Shown: piece after piece, positions 6,751 to 14,337 of the stretch
How the letters are laid out: every line of letters starts with the position of its first letter
Position numbering within the stretch: position 1 is the stretch's first letter
DNA from: Thermoplasmata archaeon
Lineage (GTDB): Archaea; Thermoplasmatota; Thermoplasmata; Lutacidiplasmatales; UBA184
Direction of reading: 5' to 3'
Assembly (NCBI GenBank): GCA_021798415.1
Contig: JAJZGO010000021.1
Coordinates: 1-19,467, forward strand
DNA: 19,467 nucleotides
Position numbers and translations under genes: made by a program
The notes under the pieces: model-generated
Seen by the model: only the letters and a program-made list of their open reading frames with translations
Told to the model about the DNA's origin: nothing
Database searches by the model: none

Positions 6751-8292
6751 TCAGGGTGACCCACGGTGCCGGCGGTATCGAACCCCCGCAGAACCGACGA
6801 CCGTGTGACGAGACCTGAGCCCCCACTGCCCGGAAGGTGCCGCGGTCCGGGCCGCCGCGACGGGGGCCGGCCGGGAACGGCCGAACCGCTCCCACTCGGC
6901 CGCCCGAAGGCACCGCCGGCAGGTGAGCGTCCCCACGTCGAGCGCGCCGACCGCATAGAACAGGGTCTCCCGGTGGGTGAGACGACGTCCGCAGCTCGAA
7001 CAGGCCGCGACCTGAACGGCTCCGACGCTAGCGGACCGGGCCCCGACGCCGGGAAACAATCCTCGTGAGGTCGGAGCCCCCGCTCGACCCGCGTCGATGG
7101 GGGACCGGCGCGTTTTCGGGGTGCGGACGAACCCGGGGTCGGTGAAGAACCCGAGCAACGAGGCGCGAAACATCACGAAGTAGCCCGGAACGAGGAGGAC
7201 GTAGTAGCCGAGCCACCCGGTCATCCCGAGGCGTGCGGGCGTTCCCTTCAGCATGGGGAGGGTGAAGAGGACGATCGGGAGGGCCGTGATGAGGACCGAA
7301 AGCCAGAGCGGGATGAGGTGGAGGTCCGAGATCGCCCAGGGAAGGAAGACGAGCGTCGGGGTCACGACGAGCGAATTGATCCACGTGAGCAGGAACAGCA
7401 ACGCGTCGAACTTCTCGAGCGCGGGCACCTCGGGCGACCGGACGAACGACCCGTAGTGCCGACGGTACTCCCGCACGGTGGTGGACGTCCATCGGGTGAC
7501 CTGGGTGAAGAGAGTGCGGTAGCGCTCGGGCGCGATCCCGCGTCCGACGAGCGCCGGGTCGTAGACGATCTTCCAGCCCGCCTTGCGGAGCCGGAACGTC
7601 GTGTCGAGGTCCTCGTTCGCGGTCGTGTAGGGGGCGATCCCTCCGAGCGCGCGGATCGCTTCGACCCGGTACGCCTGGACCGTGCCCTGCACCCCCACGA
7701 ACCCTCCCAACCGGTAGCGTCCCGTGAGCAGCGTGTTGGCCACGGCGTGGAACGATTCGGAGTACCGGGTGAGGTACGTGGGGGGATCGTTCCGCCCCAT
7801 CGCCTGGTATCCCTGGATGGCGCCGACGCCCGGCCGGTAATGCTCGGAGAATCGGACGAGGATGTCGGGGTCGACCAGGAAGTCGGCGTCGAAGACGACC
7901 ATCCACTCGGATTCGGGATGGAGGCGCTCGAACGCCTCGCGCAGCGCCCCTCCCTTGAACCCCTCCCGGTTCGACCGTCGGAAGATGCGAACCGACGGGT
8001 CGTCGACCTCGATCGGGACCTCGGAATCGTCCGCCAGGATAAGCTCGAACGACGGGTAGCGGACCGCCTTCCACGACGCGAGCGTCGCGCGAACGATGTC
8101 GGTGGGCTCGTTGTAGGCCGGGATCACCACGCTCACGAGCGGGAAGCGAGGGTCGCGCGGGAAGCTCCTCGCCAACGGTCGGGAGAGGACCGCGGCGACC
8201 AGGTCGACGATCAGGTAGGCGCTGATGAGGAGGGTGAGCGAGATCGATGCGATTTCCCAGGCGGTGACGATCTCGAAGAAGGCGCCGGTCAC
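6751..8292 (-). CDS. Processive-type family 2 glycosyltransferase with C-terminal zinc ribbon
   Basis: This 513-residue membrane protein is read from GTG 8292, preceded by GGGGAGAGG; GTG 8331 is an alternative, and anything longer overlaps the upstream gene. Residues 12-36 form an N-terminal membrane helix. A GT-A domain follows: VSVVIPAYNEP (53-63), the DDS nucleotide-sugar site (88-90), FDADF carrying the metal-binding DxD (134-138), ANEDLD (225-230) and QVTRW (264-268). The Q-x-x-R-W motif is typical of processive enzymes such as cellulose, chitin and hyaluronan synthases. Three membrane segments follow (about 296-320, 325-347, 359-382). The tail holds CSSC (431-434) and CRRC (458-461), a zinc ribbon that is unusual for this family and resembles one in the preceding gene. 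The expected role is to polymerise and extrude a surface polysaccharide; the sugar cannot be told from sequence. Confidence 0.88.
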   Translation of the reverse strand: MTGAFFEIVTAWEIASISLTLLISAYLIVDLVAAVLSRPLARSFPRDPRFPLVSVVIPAYNEPTDIVRATLASWKAVRYPSFELILADDSEVPIEVDDPSVRIFRRSNREGFKGGALREAFERLHPESEWMVVFDADFLVDPDILVRFSEHYRPGVGAIQGYQAMGRNDPPTYLTRYSESFHAVANTLLTGRYRLGGFVGVQGTVQAYRVEAIRALGGIAPYTTANEDLDTTFRLRKAGWKIVYDPALVGRGIAPERYRTLFTQVTRWTSTTVREYRRHYGSFVRSPEVPALEKFDALLFLLTWINSLVVTPTLVFLPWAISDLHLIPLWLSVLITALPIVLFTLPMLKGTPARLGMTGWLGYYVLLVPGYFVMFRASLLGFFTDPGFVRTPKTRRSPIDAGRAGAPTSRGLFPGVGARSASVGAVQVAACSSCGRRLTHRETLFYAVGALDVGTLTCRRCLRAAEWERFGRSRPAPVAAARTAAPSGQWGLRSRHTVVGSAGVRYRRHRGSP

Positions 8293-8359
8293 CGGGCCTC
8301 TCCCCGCCCCTCGAGCGCTCGGGTCGGCCACGCGACGGGCGTCGCGGAGCCGCCGTCCG

Positions 8360-9094
8360 TCATGCGGAACCGATCGAATCGGAGTTCTCGTTCGGGGCGG
8401 AGACGACCTCCCCGGACGGGGAGTCGGGCTCCGACGCGTCGGCCCTCGACCGGGCGGCGATCGCCCGGGCTCGTTCGAGAACCTCGCGGAGCATTTCGTC
8501 CACCTCGGCGCTCCAGAACGCGGGGGCGGTCGATCGCGGCGGCGGGTTCTCGACCCGGGAGAGCGTCCGGCGAAGGTCGGCGGCGAGCAACACGGCTTCG
8601 GGAAGGCGGTCCTTTGCGGATTCGTCCATCGCGGCCCGGTGGAGCTCGCGGGCTCGATCCGTATCGGGGGATCCGGGGGGAGCGCTATCGAGGAGGCGCT
8701 CGGAGCGAGCGAGCTCCTCATCGAGATACCGGCGGACGGCCCGGCTCAGCTCGGGGGGGTCGCGCGCGGCCGCCTCGGCCGGGACCGCCGCCCGGGAGAA
8801 TTCGGGAACGACCGTCGGGCTCACGCTCCGCCGTGTCTCGGGCGACCCGTCGGACGCACCCCCGGCGCGGGAGAGGCAGGCCCGGCAGACGGGCGGCGCG
8901 TCGACGCCCTCCAGGAAGTAGAACATCCTCTCGCCGACGGAGAGGGTAGCGGAGCAGCACGTGCAGCTACGGACCGAGCGGTCCCGCACGACCTCGTCCT
9001 CGATACCTTCGCGGGGAACCGGGAGCCCTGGCGGAGGCGAGGAGGGCGAGCCCCGATCGCCGACGATACCTGCTGACAGGGACGCACGACTCAC
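8360..9094 (-). CDS. Zinc-ribbon protein with helical C-terminal region
   Basis: The protein has 244 residues with a GTG start at 9094. The first ~40 residues are Pro/Gly/Ser-rich. A zinc ribbon follows: SCTCC (C44, C47) ... FYFLEGVDAPPVCRACL (C70, C73). The rest (about 95-220) is helical and charged, with DESAKDRLPEAVLLAADLRR near 155-174, recalling the EAxxLA helices of the giant repeat protein at the left of the window. It is cytoplasmic by appearance. It lies 67 bases upstream of the glycosyltransferase in the same orientation, probably in one transcript. The ribbon (C-x2-C, FYxxxGxD, C-x2-CL) matches the ribbon at the glycosyltransferase C-terminus, suggesting shared partners. No named family recognised. 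Confidence 0.8.
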   Translation of the reverse strand: MSRASLSAGIVGDRGSPSSPPPGLPVPREGIEDEVVRDRSVRSCTCCSATLSVGERMFYFLEGVDAPPVCRACLSRAGGASDGSPETRRSVSPTVVPEFSRAAVPAEAAARDPPELSRAVRRYLDEELARSERLLDSAPPGSPDTDRARELHRAAMDESAKDRLPEAVLLAADLRRTLSRVENPPPRSTAPAFWSAEVDEMLREVLERARAIAARSRADASEPDSPSGEVVSAPNENSDSIGSA

Positions 9095-9116
9095 AAACAG
9101 TCCGTCGGTGTCGGGC

Positions 9117-9124
9117 TAATTAAA
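9117..9124 (-). promoter_or_regulatory. Strong box A (TTTAATTA) for the zinc-ribbon/glycosyltransferase operon
   Basis: The minus-strand TTTAATTA is centred 26 nt upstream of the GTG at 9094, the expected distance for a leaderless archaeal transcript. It is the most A/T-rich and convincing promoter element in the window. Confidence 0.65.
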
Positions 9125-9276
9125 CGTAGCAATTCATCCGAAGCGCACGGCACGGGCCCCTCGCACCGGGGAGGGCGACAGGGAGCGGCCGAGACGCCAG
9201 TGACCGCGCGGAGGACGGGGCAGGTACCCCTGGCTCCGGGCGGTAGCCGGTCCGACGGGCCCCGCGTCGAGCGCCG

Positions 9277-11295
9277 CTACCAGATCCGTAACGGGAGAGT
9301 TGCACCGGGACCGTCCGGGGGGGTACTCGCGGCCGGGAACGCGGCGTGGAACCCGTCGAGTTGGCGAACGGGCAGCGCGACCCGGTACGGCGCGGGCGAG
9401 TGGGGGTCGACGGCGAGCCGACGACGCAGCTCGGGCTCGCGGTAGTTCGCCCTCCAGACCTGCCCGTAGGCGATGAAGAACCGCTGTTGGGGGGTCAGGC
9501 CGTCGACCGACGCCCGCGCGGACGGCTCCCGGGCGAGCCGTCGCTCGAGCGCTTCGAAGGCGATGCTCACGCCGCCGAAATCGGCGATGTTCTCGCCGAG
9601 GGTCAACTCGCCGTTGATGTGGACCCCCGGGAGCGGCTCGACCGCCGCGTACCGTTCGACGACCGAACCCGCGCGGCGCGCGAACTCGGCCGAATCCCGC
9701 TGGGTCCACCAATCGTTGAGGTTCCCGTCCGCATCGTACCGTCGTCCCTGGTCGTCGTACCCGTGGGTGATCTCGTGGCCGATCACGCATCCGATCGCGC
9801 CGTAGTTGACCGCGTCGTCGGCCTCCGGGTCGAAGAACGGAGGCTGGAGGATCCCGGCCGGAAAGACGATCTCGTTGCGGGAGGCGTCGAAGTACGCGTT
9901 GACGGTCGGTGGGGTCATCTCCCACTCGTCCGGGTCGACCGGCCCGCCGACCCGGACCATTCTCCGCCGCGATTCGAAGGCCGCCGCCCTTCGCACGTTC
10001 CCGTGGTGGTCGTCGGGCCGCACGTGAAGGCCCGAGTAGTCGCGGAACCGGTCGGGGTGGCCGATCTTGACGCGAAAACGGGCGAACTTCGCGAGGGCAC
10101 GTTCGCGCGTCGCCTCGCTCATCCACTCGAGCGAGCGCAGCCGGTCCGTGAAGACCTCGCGAAGGTCGGCGACGAGCGCACGGACGCGTTCCCGGCTTTC
10201 GGGCGGGAAGTACGCGCGGACGAACTCCCGGCCGAGGGCCTCCCCGACCAGGAGGTCGACGGCCTCGACCGCACGCTTGCCGATCGGCTCCGGCTCCAGC
10301 TGACCGCGCAACGTACGGTGGAAGAAATCGAAGTCCTCGGATTCTGCGGCGTCGTGAAGGGTCGGTGCGGCCGAGTGCAGGAGGTGCCACCGGAGATAGG
10401 TCTTCCAGTCGGAGAGCGGCCGCCCGGCGAGAAGCCCGTCGAGCGCGGCGAAGAACTCGGGCTGGCCGACGACGACGTACGCGACGTTCGCCTGGTCCCG
10501 CCCCGAGAGGTACTCGTTCCACCCGAGGTTCGGGTTCGTCCGAACGAGATCGAGCCGTTCGAACCGATTGTAGTTCTTTACCTCGTCCCGCTGTTCGGCG
10601 GCGGTCCGGCTCGCTCGAGCGAGGTCCGTCTCGATCTCGAGGACCGTGCCGGCGTCTCGCTCGCCCTCTTCGTCCGATGACCCCGCGAGCGCGAGCAGCC
10701 GCGCGACGTGGCGACGGTATCGGCCCCTCAGCTCCGCGAACTCGTCGAGGAGGTAGTAGTCCCGGTCCGGCAGCGAGAGACCGCCCTGCCAGACGTAGAG
10801 CGAGTAGACCCGGCTGTCGCGTCGGTCGGGGCGCACGAACGCGTGGAACAGCCCCGAGATCCCGTCCTCGTGAAACCGGGCGACGACGCGGACGAGCTCG
10901 GTGACGCTCCTCGCCGAGGCGATCCGGTCGAGGTCCGCGCGAATGGGAGCGAACCCGAGGCGGTCCCGCGTCGCCGTATCGACCGCCGCCGCGTAGAAAT
11001 CGCCCAGCATCCGGCGCGCCGGACCGGCATCGGGTCGGGTCGCACACTCCTCGAGGATCGCCCGCAAGAGGGTCCGGTTCCGGTCGCGCAGTTCGTCGAA
11101 CCCCGTCCATATCGCTTTGTCGGCCGGCACGGGGTTCGACTTCCGCCAGCCGCCGGTGGCGTACGCGTAGAAATCGGAGGAAGGGTCGGCCGTCCGGTCC
11201 ATGAGGTCTACCGAGAATCGCCGGATCGGGAGGGCATCGGACGCGGCGCGGCTACCGGTGGAGGCCTCCGGGGGCGACGCTCCCTCGCTCCGCAT
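9277..11295 (-). CDS. M13 family zinc metallopeptidase (neprilysin/PepO-like)
   Basis: This is a 672-residue protein of usual family length. The catalytic HEITH (507-511) and GENIADFGG (567-575, Glu568 the third zinc ligand, Asp572 its partner) are intact, as is the NAYFD substrate-backbone motif (466-470). The N-terminal part carries the family signature DFYAYATGGWRKSNPVPADK (41-60). M13 enzymes cleave short peptides on the N-terminal side of hydrophobic residues. Most eukaryotic members are membrane-anchored ectoenzymes, but here the first 30 residues contain no signal peptide or membrane helix, so a cytoplasmic peptide-scavenging role is likelier. The protein ends LPLRIW, keeping the terminal Trp but lacking the Cys of the usual CxxW end, consistent with a cytosolic enzyme without disulfides. 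ATG 11295 is chosen; Met32 is an alternative. It is transcribed alone. Confidence 0.95.
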   Translation of the reverse strand: MRSEGASPPEASTGSRAASDALPIRRFSVDLMDRTADPSSDFYAYATGGWRKSNPVPADKAIWTGFDELRDRNRTLLRAILEECATRPDAGPARRMLGDFYAAAVDTATRDRLGFAPIRADLDRIASARSVTELVRVVARFHEDGISGLFHAFVRPDRRDSRVYSLYVWQGGLSLPDRDYYLLDEFAELRGRYRRHVARLLALAGSSDEEGERDAGTVLEIETDLARASRTAAEQRDEVKNYNRFERLDLVRTNPNLGWNEYLSGRDQANVAYVVVGQPEFFAALDGLLAGRPLSDWKTYLRWHLLHSAAPTLHDAAESEDFDFFHRTLRGQLEPEPIGKRAVEAVDLLVGEALGREFVRAYFPPESRERVRALVADLREVFTDRLRSLEWMSEATRERALAKFARFRVKIGHPDRFRDYSGLHVRPDDHHGNVRRAAAFESRRRMVRVGGPVDPDEWEMTPPTVNAYFDASRNEIVFPAGILQPPFFDPEADDAVNYGAIGCVIGHEITHGYDDQGRRYDADGNLNDWWTQRDSAEFARRAGSVVERYAAVEPLPGVHINGELTLGENIADFGGVSIAFEALERRLAREPSARASVDGLTPQQRFFIAYGQVWRANYREPELRRRLAVDPHSPAPYRVALPVRQLDGFHAAFPAASTPPDGPGATLPLRIW

Positions 11296-11322
11296 GGTCC
11301 GTGCGGCACCTCAGGACGGACG

Positions 11323-11331
11323 GAGTAATAG
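11323..11331 (-). promoter_or_regulatory. Box-A-like element of the M13 peptidase gene
   Basis: CCTATTACT on the minus strand lies about 30 nt upstream of ATG 11295, predicting a leader of only a few bases. Confidence 0.45.
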
Positions 11332-11436
11332 GTCTTCAGCGTCGGAGGTTCCCGTTTCAAAGGGTGCCGGGAGGACGCCCGCCCGCGGGCCCTCGCGCTC
11401 GAGTGGAGGTGTTGGTCAAGGTGCTTTCACCGTGCC

Positions 11437-11443
11437 CTTATCA
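11437..11443 (+). promoter_or_regulatory. Box-A-like element for the 200-aa gene
   Basis: CTTATCA predicts initiation near 11465. The resulting short leader contains AAGGGGG (11467-11473), a Shine-Dalgarno-like run six bases before ATG 11480. It is divergent from the M13 peptidase promoter in the same 184-nt spacer. Confidence 0.45.
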
Positions 11444-11479
11444 CGCGGGCCGCCAAGAGAGAGATGAAGGGGGTGCCCG

Positions 11480-12082
11480 ATGGCGACGAACCCTCCGCTC
11501 GTGGGCGAGATCGCTGAATTCGTGCGGGAGGAGCACGCGACCGTCCTGCTGCCTCTTTTGATGAAGATGGACCGGATCGCCGATCGGCTCGAGGAGGGCG
11601 ACGCGGTCCCGGTGGACGAGGTCCGCGTCGGGCTCGGCCTGTGGTCCCGGTACCTCTCCCAGGTGCGGGTCCCCCGGATCCGTGACCTGTTCGGCGCCTT
11701 CCCGATCGCGGAGGAGATTCCGGCGTGCGCCTCCCGGATCCGTGAGCTGCGCGAGCAGCAGATCCTCGAGAACACCCGGGTCCCGTCGCTCGAGCGGATG
11801 CTCGGGTACTACTCCACGGGCCAGTTCGGCGGCCGGCCGATGCTGACCGGGATGCTCCGGGGGGCCAGCGCCTCGGACCGCGCCTGGGCCGCGTACGAGG
11901 AGGAGTACGTCGTGCACTGCCTCGTTCGCTCGATCGCTCCCGCGTCTCAGGCGCGCGCCGAGGAGACCCTCCGAAGGGCGAGGGAGGTCCTCCGCGGCCT
12001 CGCCGCCGAGGTCGACACGTACGTCGGGGCCGCGGCGACCACGGTCGCGGCGCCTCCGTCGCCGACCACGGCTCCCGCGTGA
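11480..12082 (+). CDS. Unrecognised helical 200-aa protein
   Basis: The ATG at 11480 has a G-rich ribosome-binding site just upstream. The sequence is helical throughout: EIAEFVREEHATVLLPLLMK (10-29), a second helix around VDEVRVGLGLWSRYLSQ (45-61), then IRELREQQILENTRVPSLER and a long EETLRRAREVLRGLAAEVD helix (about 160-178). The last ~20 residues are Ala/Pro/Thr-rich and probably disordered. The opening E-E-H helix is reminiscent of four-helix hemerythrin-like proteins, but the later His/Glu metal ligands are not evident, so I do not assign that family. No membrane segment or signal peptide is present. It is followed, after 93 bases, by dtdA, which has its own promoter-like element. Confidence 0.75.
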   Translation: MATNPPLVGEIAEFVREEHATVLLPLLMKMDRIADRLEEGDAVPVDEVRVGLGLWSRYLSQVRVPRIRDLFGAFPIAEEIPACASRIRELREQQILENTRVPSLERMLGYYSTGQFGGRPMLTGMLRGASASDRAWAAYEEEYVVHCLVRSIAPASQARAEETLRRAREVLRGLAAEVDTYVGAAATTVAAPPSPTTAPA

Positions 12083-12144
12083 ACCGTCTCTTGCCTCCGC
12101 CCCGGGCCCACGCGCGGCGTCTCTCCTCTGGGACGAGGAGAAGA

Positions 12145-12152
12145 CCTAAGGG
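12145..12152 (+). promoter_or_regulatory. Box-A-like element upstream of dtdA
   Basis: CCTAAGGG is centred 27 nt before ATG 12176, which would make dtdA leaderless. The element is weak but matches the spacing seen at several other genes here. Confidence 0.4.
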
Positions 12153-12175
12153 TACGGGGGCTTCCCGCGCACGGG

Positions 12176-13039
12176 ATGGCCACCGAGTACCTGGTCGTGG
12201 TCTCCGAAACGGACCCGGTCGCGGTCCGGGTCGCCGCGCTTTGGGGAACCCCGCCCGCCGACGAGGGACACGTCGAGGGGACCCCGATACGCCGGCTCGC
12301 GCCGGGAGTGGGGTTGCTCAAGCGCGGGGTCCGGCACGTTCACGACGAGCGCCTCGACCTCCGCCTGCCCGCTCCGCTCCGGGCCGACGCACCCACCCTC
12401 GTCTTCCCCTCCATCCACCGCAGCGAACAGAGCGTGGCATGCCTCACGGTGCATCCGCTCGGCAACGCAGGCGACACGGCGGACGTCGGCGGCCGGCCCC
12501 GCACCCTCGTCCCCACCGACCCGCCGCGAATGGCGGCCGCCCTACGGGCGCTGGCCGAAGGCGCTCCCGGCGCGGGGGTTCCCGCCACCTACGAGGCGAC
12601 CCACCACGGGCCCGAGCTCGCCCTGCCCGGGTTCTTCGTGGAGATCGGCTTCGGAAAACGGTCCGAACCGTCGGCGGAGGCGGTCCGGCTGCTCGCTCGC
12701 ATCCTGCCGGCCCTCACCGTGACGACCGGCGACCGGGTCGCGGTCGGGGTAGGAGGGGGTCACTACGCGCCGCGCTTCACGGAGCTCGCCCTGCGGAGGC
12801 GCTGGGCGTTCGGCCACCTCATCTCCCGGCACGCGCTCGTCGGGCTCGACCGGGACACCGCCCGGTCCGCGCTCGCCCGGACCCCCGGGGCGGAGGGAAT
12901 CCTCTACGTGAGGTCCGAGGACGCCGGGCACCCCAGCTTCGAAGGCCTAGCGGCGCGGCTCCGCGAGAAGGAAGCTCCCCGAAGGGGCGACGGCGCGGAG
13001 GCGCCTACGGGCGACGCTCCGCCGGCTTCTGGAACATGA
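12176..13039 (+). CDS. dtdA: D-aminoacyl-tRNA deacylase, archaeal type
   Basis: The enzyme hydrolyses D-amino acids wrongly attached to tRNA, recycling the tRNA and protecting translation in the cytoplasm. This 287-residue protein has the archaeal/plant (GEK1-type) signatures, unrelated to bacterial Dtd: FPSIHRSEQS (77-86), LTVHPLGN (90-97), ATHHGPE (141-147) and GVGGGHYAPRFTE (191-203), with ISRHAL near 216-221. The His-rich HHG and GGGHYAPR motifs form the presumed zinc/active site. The final ~25 residues are Gly/Ala/Pro-rich and beyond the conserved core. Length is normal for the family. Its last 35 bases overlap the end of the convergent ribbon-helix-helix gene. Assignment is by motif recognition. 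Confidence 0.93.
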   Translation: MATEYLVVVSETDPVAVRVAALWGTPPADEGHVEGTPIRRLAPGVGLLKRGVRHVHDERLDLRLPAPLRADAPTLVFPSIHRSEQSVACLTVHPLGNAGDTADVGGRPRTLVPTDPPRMAAALRALAEGAPGAGVPATYEATHHGPELALPGFFVEIGFGKRSEPSAEAVRLLARILPALTVTTGDRVAVGVGGGHYAPRFTELALRRRWAFGHLISRHALVGLDRDTARSALARTPGAEGILYVRSEDAGHPSFEGLAARLREKEAPRRGDGAEAPTGDAPPASGT

Positions 13040-13262
13040 TCGCGCCCGACCGGTAGACGGCCTTTCCGAGGCGGACCGCTTGCGTGGAGGCGACGCCCGG
13101 CGCGCGTTCCGCGAGCATGAGGCTCTCGACGATCTGGCGAAAGAGGGCGCTCTGGTTGATCTCGGGGTGGCGTTCGAGGAACTCCGCCTCGTCGGGCGTG
13201 ATGGTGATGTTCTTCCTCAACATACCCTGCGCAGGGAGTTCGGCTCTGGCGCGAGACCGCAT
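13005..13262 (-). CDS. Ribbon-helix-helix (CopG/Arc-like) DNA-binding protein
   Basis: The protein has 85 residues if started at ATG 13262, or 72 from ATG 13223. The core RKNITITPDEAEFLERHPE then INQSALFRQIVESLM fits a ribbon-helix-helix fold: a short beta strand of alternating residues, helix 1, then an N-x-S-capped helix 2. Such dimers bind operators and commonly act as repressors or antitoxins. ATG 13262 is preferred because a TTATA element lies 24 nt upstream, making the transcript leaderless; ATG 13223 gives the compact domain and shows no ribosome-binding site. The C-terminal ~40 residues (AERAPGVASTQAVRLGKAVY onward) have no evident motif. It converges with and overlaps dtdA by 35 bases. 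No toxin gene sits directly beside it on the same strand. Confidence 0.75.
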   Translation of the reverse strand: MRSRARAELPAQGMLRKNITITPDEAEFLERHPEINQSALFRQIVESLMLAERAPGVASTQAVRLGKAVYRSGAIMFQKPAERRP

Positions 13263-13283
13263 ACCCCACCGATAGAGAGGGCG

Positions 13284-13290
13284 TATAAGT
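13284..13290 (-). promoter_or_regulatory. Box A (ACTTATA) of the ribbon-helix-helix gene
   Basis: The minus-strand ACTTATA is centred about 25 nt upstream of ATG 13262 and so selects the longer start as a leaderless one. Confidence 0.55.
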
Positions 13291-13455
13291 GCGTATGGGT
13301 AGGGATGAAATCTACCCAAACTCTTGTCGTCTCGACACCCTCCCGGCCGAACAAAAGGAGGGGCCAGAAGGCTCAGCCCGCTCTGTCTGCCACGGGGAAG
13401 GCTCCATTCCTCGACCCCTTCCGCGAAAGGGCTCCACGCTCGCAGTTCGAGGGAA

Positions 13456-13614
13456 TCATGGGTCCTTTTGGAGCTCCCGCTCGACGTCTCCGAACGACCG
13501 GCCATAGACGACCCGGTCCGTGAGCGAGAGACCCTAGAACAAACCGTCGCCGTGGAAGATGGAGACGGTCCGGTCGCCGACTCGGACGTCCCGCCACGGG
13601 AGGTTCGAGGTCAT
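13456..13614 (-). pseudogene. Small 51-codon ORF interrupted by an in-frame TAG
   Basis: From ATG 13614 the frame reads MTSNLPWRDVRVGDRTVSIF, HGDGLF, then TAG at 13536-13534, then continues in the same frame GLSLTDRVVYGRSFGDVERE LQKDP to TGA at 13458-13456. Nearly every codon on both sides of the TAG ends in G or C, matching native coding bias, so the whole stretch looks like one coding sequence with a nonsense codon. TAG also ends three intact genes here (the giant repeat protein, the gene converging on it, and the dehydrogenase), so routine pyrrolysine recoding is unlikely. The C-terminal VVYGRSFGDVERELQ resembles the ends of small DUF5678-like proteins often found next to toxin-antitoxin genes. 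The ATG overlaps the stop of the preceding ORF as ATGA, indicating translational coupling. Confidence 0.45.
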
Positions 13615-13787
13615 CGGCTCGCTCTTAGTTCCCTTCTCTTGGAATCGTCCTCGATCAGACGACGGGTTTCCTCCACAGAGATTCGGTCGCCTCTCAGCTT
13701 CCGAGAGGCCCCCTCTTTGGGGATGCCGGGCTCCTTCTCCCGTCGCTGCATCTCCTCCAGAAGGCTCTCTAGAGGGTGGCGCTCCAT
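13611..13787 (-). CDS. Possible 58-aa antitoxin-like protein or gene fragment
   Basis: From ATG 13787 the frame gives MERHPLESLLEEMQRREKEP and ends EGASRKLRGDRISVEETRRL IEDDSKRRELRASR. The charged, helical C-terminus with an ISVEEaxxLIxxD pattern resembles the toxin-binding tails of VapB-type antitoxins, although no N-terminal DNA-binding strand is visible. The frame stays open upstream as far as 14096 with no good start, so this may be the 3' piece of a longer, decayed gene. Codon third positions are less G/C-rich than in core genes. Its stop overlaps the ATG of the next small ORF. A PIN-domain toxin is not seen nearby. Confidence 0.4.
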   Translation of the reverse strand: MERHPLESLLEEMQRREKEPGIPKEGASRKLRGDRISVEETRRLIEDDSKRRELRASR

Positions 13788-14034
13788 GCAGTCAATCCAA
13801 GCCCTTCGCTGAGCGTGACCGTAGCCCACACACAGGAATCCCACGGTCCGCCCACCCACTGCTTCCGAGTGGTATCTCCCGCTTCGAGAATCCAGTGGTC
13901 GTGAAGCGCGATGGCCCCTCGCCGTGTCGGAGCCGAGACGTCCGTTCGGGTCGGGGCGGTGTTTGGTTCCAGTACTCCGTCCGCCGGTGACCGAGTACTG
14001 GGATCTCGCTCGGCGACCATGCACGCCCCCTTCG
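13788..14034. other. Lower-GC spacer without a convincing gene
   Basis: All six frames were read. The minus frames contain open stretches (one includes ALHDHWILEAGDTTRKQWVG near 13840-13900), but none has a believable start, consistent codon bias or a recognisable motif. It is most simply degenerate sequence between the antitoxin-like ORF and the two-TM protein gene. The neighbouring 13263-13455 segment holds only the ribbon-helix-helix promoter. Confidence 0.5.
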
Positions 14035-14310
14035 CTACTCTCGGAGGCCGCTGTGAACGGGGGATCTTGGAGGCGAGGCACCTCCGCGAACCCCAATCAC
14101 CGTCGTTACCAGTCCGATGACGAAGAACACGGCACCGTAAACAGCGAAAGAGAGAAGGGCTGCCTCGCAGTTTGCGGCGTCAACGCCCGGTGCTGAATAG
14201 CAAGCGCTCGACCGAGGTACACTGAGGGCCCCGTAGACCACTAGAATCTGGCCCACGCACATTAGGAGGAGGCCGGGCCAGATGGCGTAGCGGGTTAGAC
14301 TGCCGGGCAC
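14035..14310 (-). CDS. Small protein with two transmembrane segments (91 aa)
   Basis: The start is GTG 14310. Two hydrophobic helices are clear: AIWPGLLLMCVGQILVVYGA (about 9-28) and ALLSFAVYGAVFFVIGLVTT (about 50-69). They are joined by a loop with two Cys residues (SACYSAP and NCEAAL) that could form an external disulfide. The C-terminal ~18 residues are basic and cytoplasmic by the positive-inside rule. I recognise no family; tiny two-helix membrane proteins of this kind are frequent in archaeal genomes and unassigned. A TATATT element about 30 nt upstream predicts a leader of about five bases. It is divergent from mobB and appears to share that element. Confidence 0.75.
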   Translation of the reverse strand: MPGSLTRYAIWPGLLLMCVGQILVVYGALSVPRSSACYSAPGVDAANCEAALLSFAVYGAVFFVIGLVTTVIGVRGGASPPRSPVHSGLRE

Positions 14311-14337
14311 GGTTTCCTACACCGGACATTCGGCCAC

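Noticed and set aside
8293..8721. N-terminal 143-residue extension of the glycosyltransferase frame
   Set aside because: It is Pro/Arg/Ser-rich, overlaps the upstream zinc-ribbon gene, and a GTG with a ribosome-binding site exists at 8292.
9134..11110. A 658-residue frame overlapping the M13 peptidase
   Set aside because: It is out of register with the intact HEITH and GENIAD motifs and is a Pro/Arg-rich shadow.
11480..12082. Hemerythrin-like protein
   Set aside because: Only the initial E-E-H helix is suggestive; the later His and Glu ligands needed for the diiron site are not evident.
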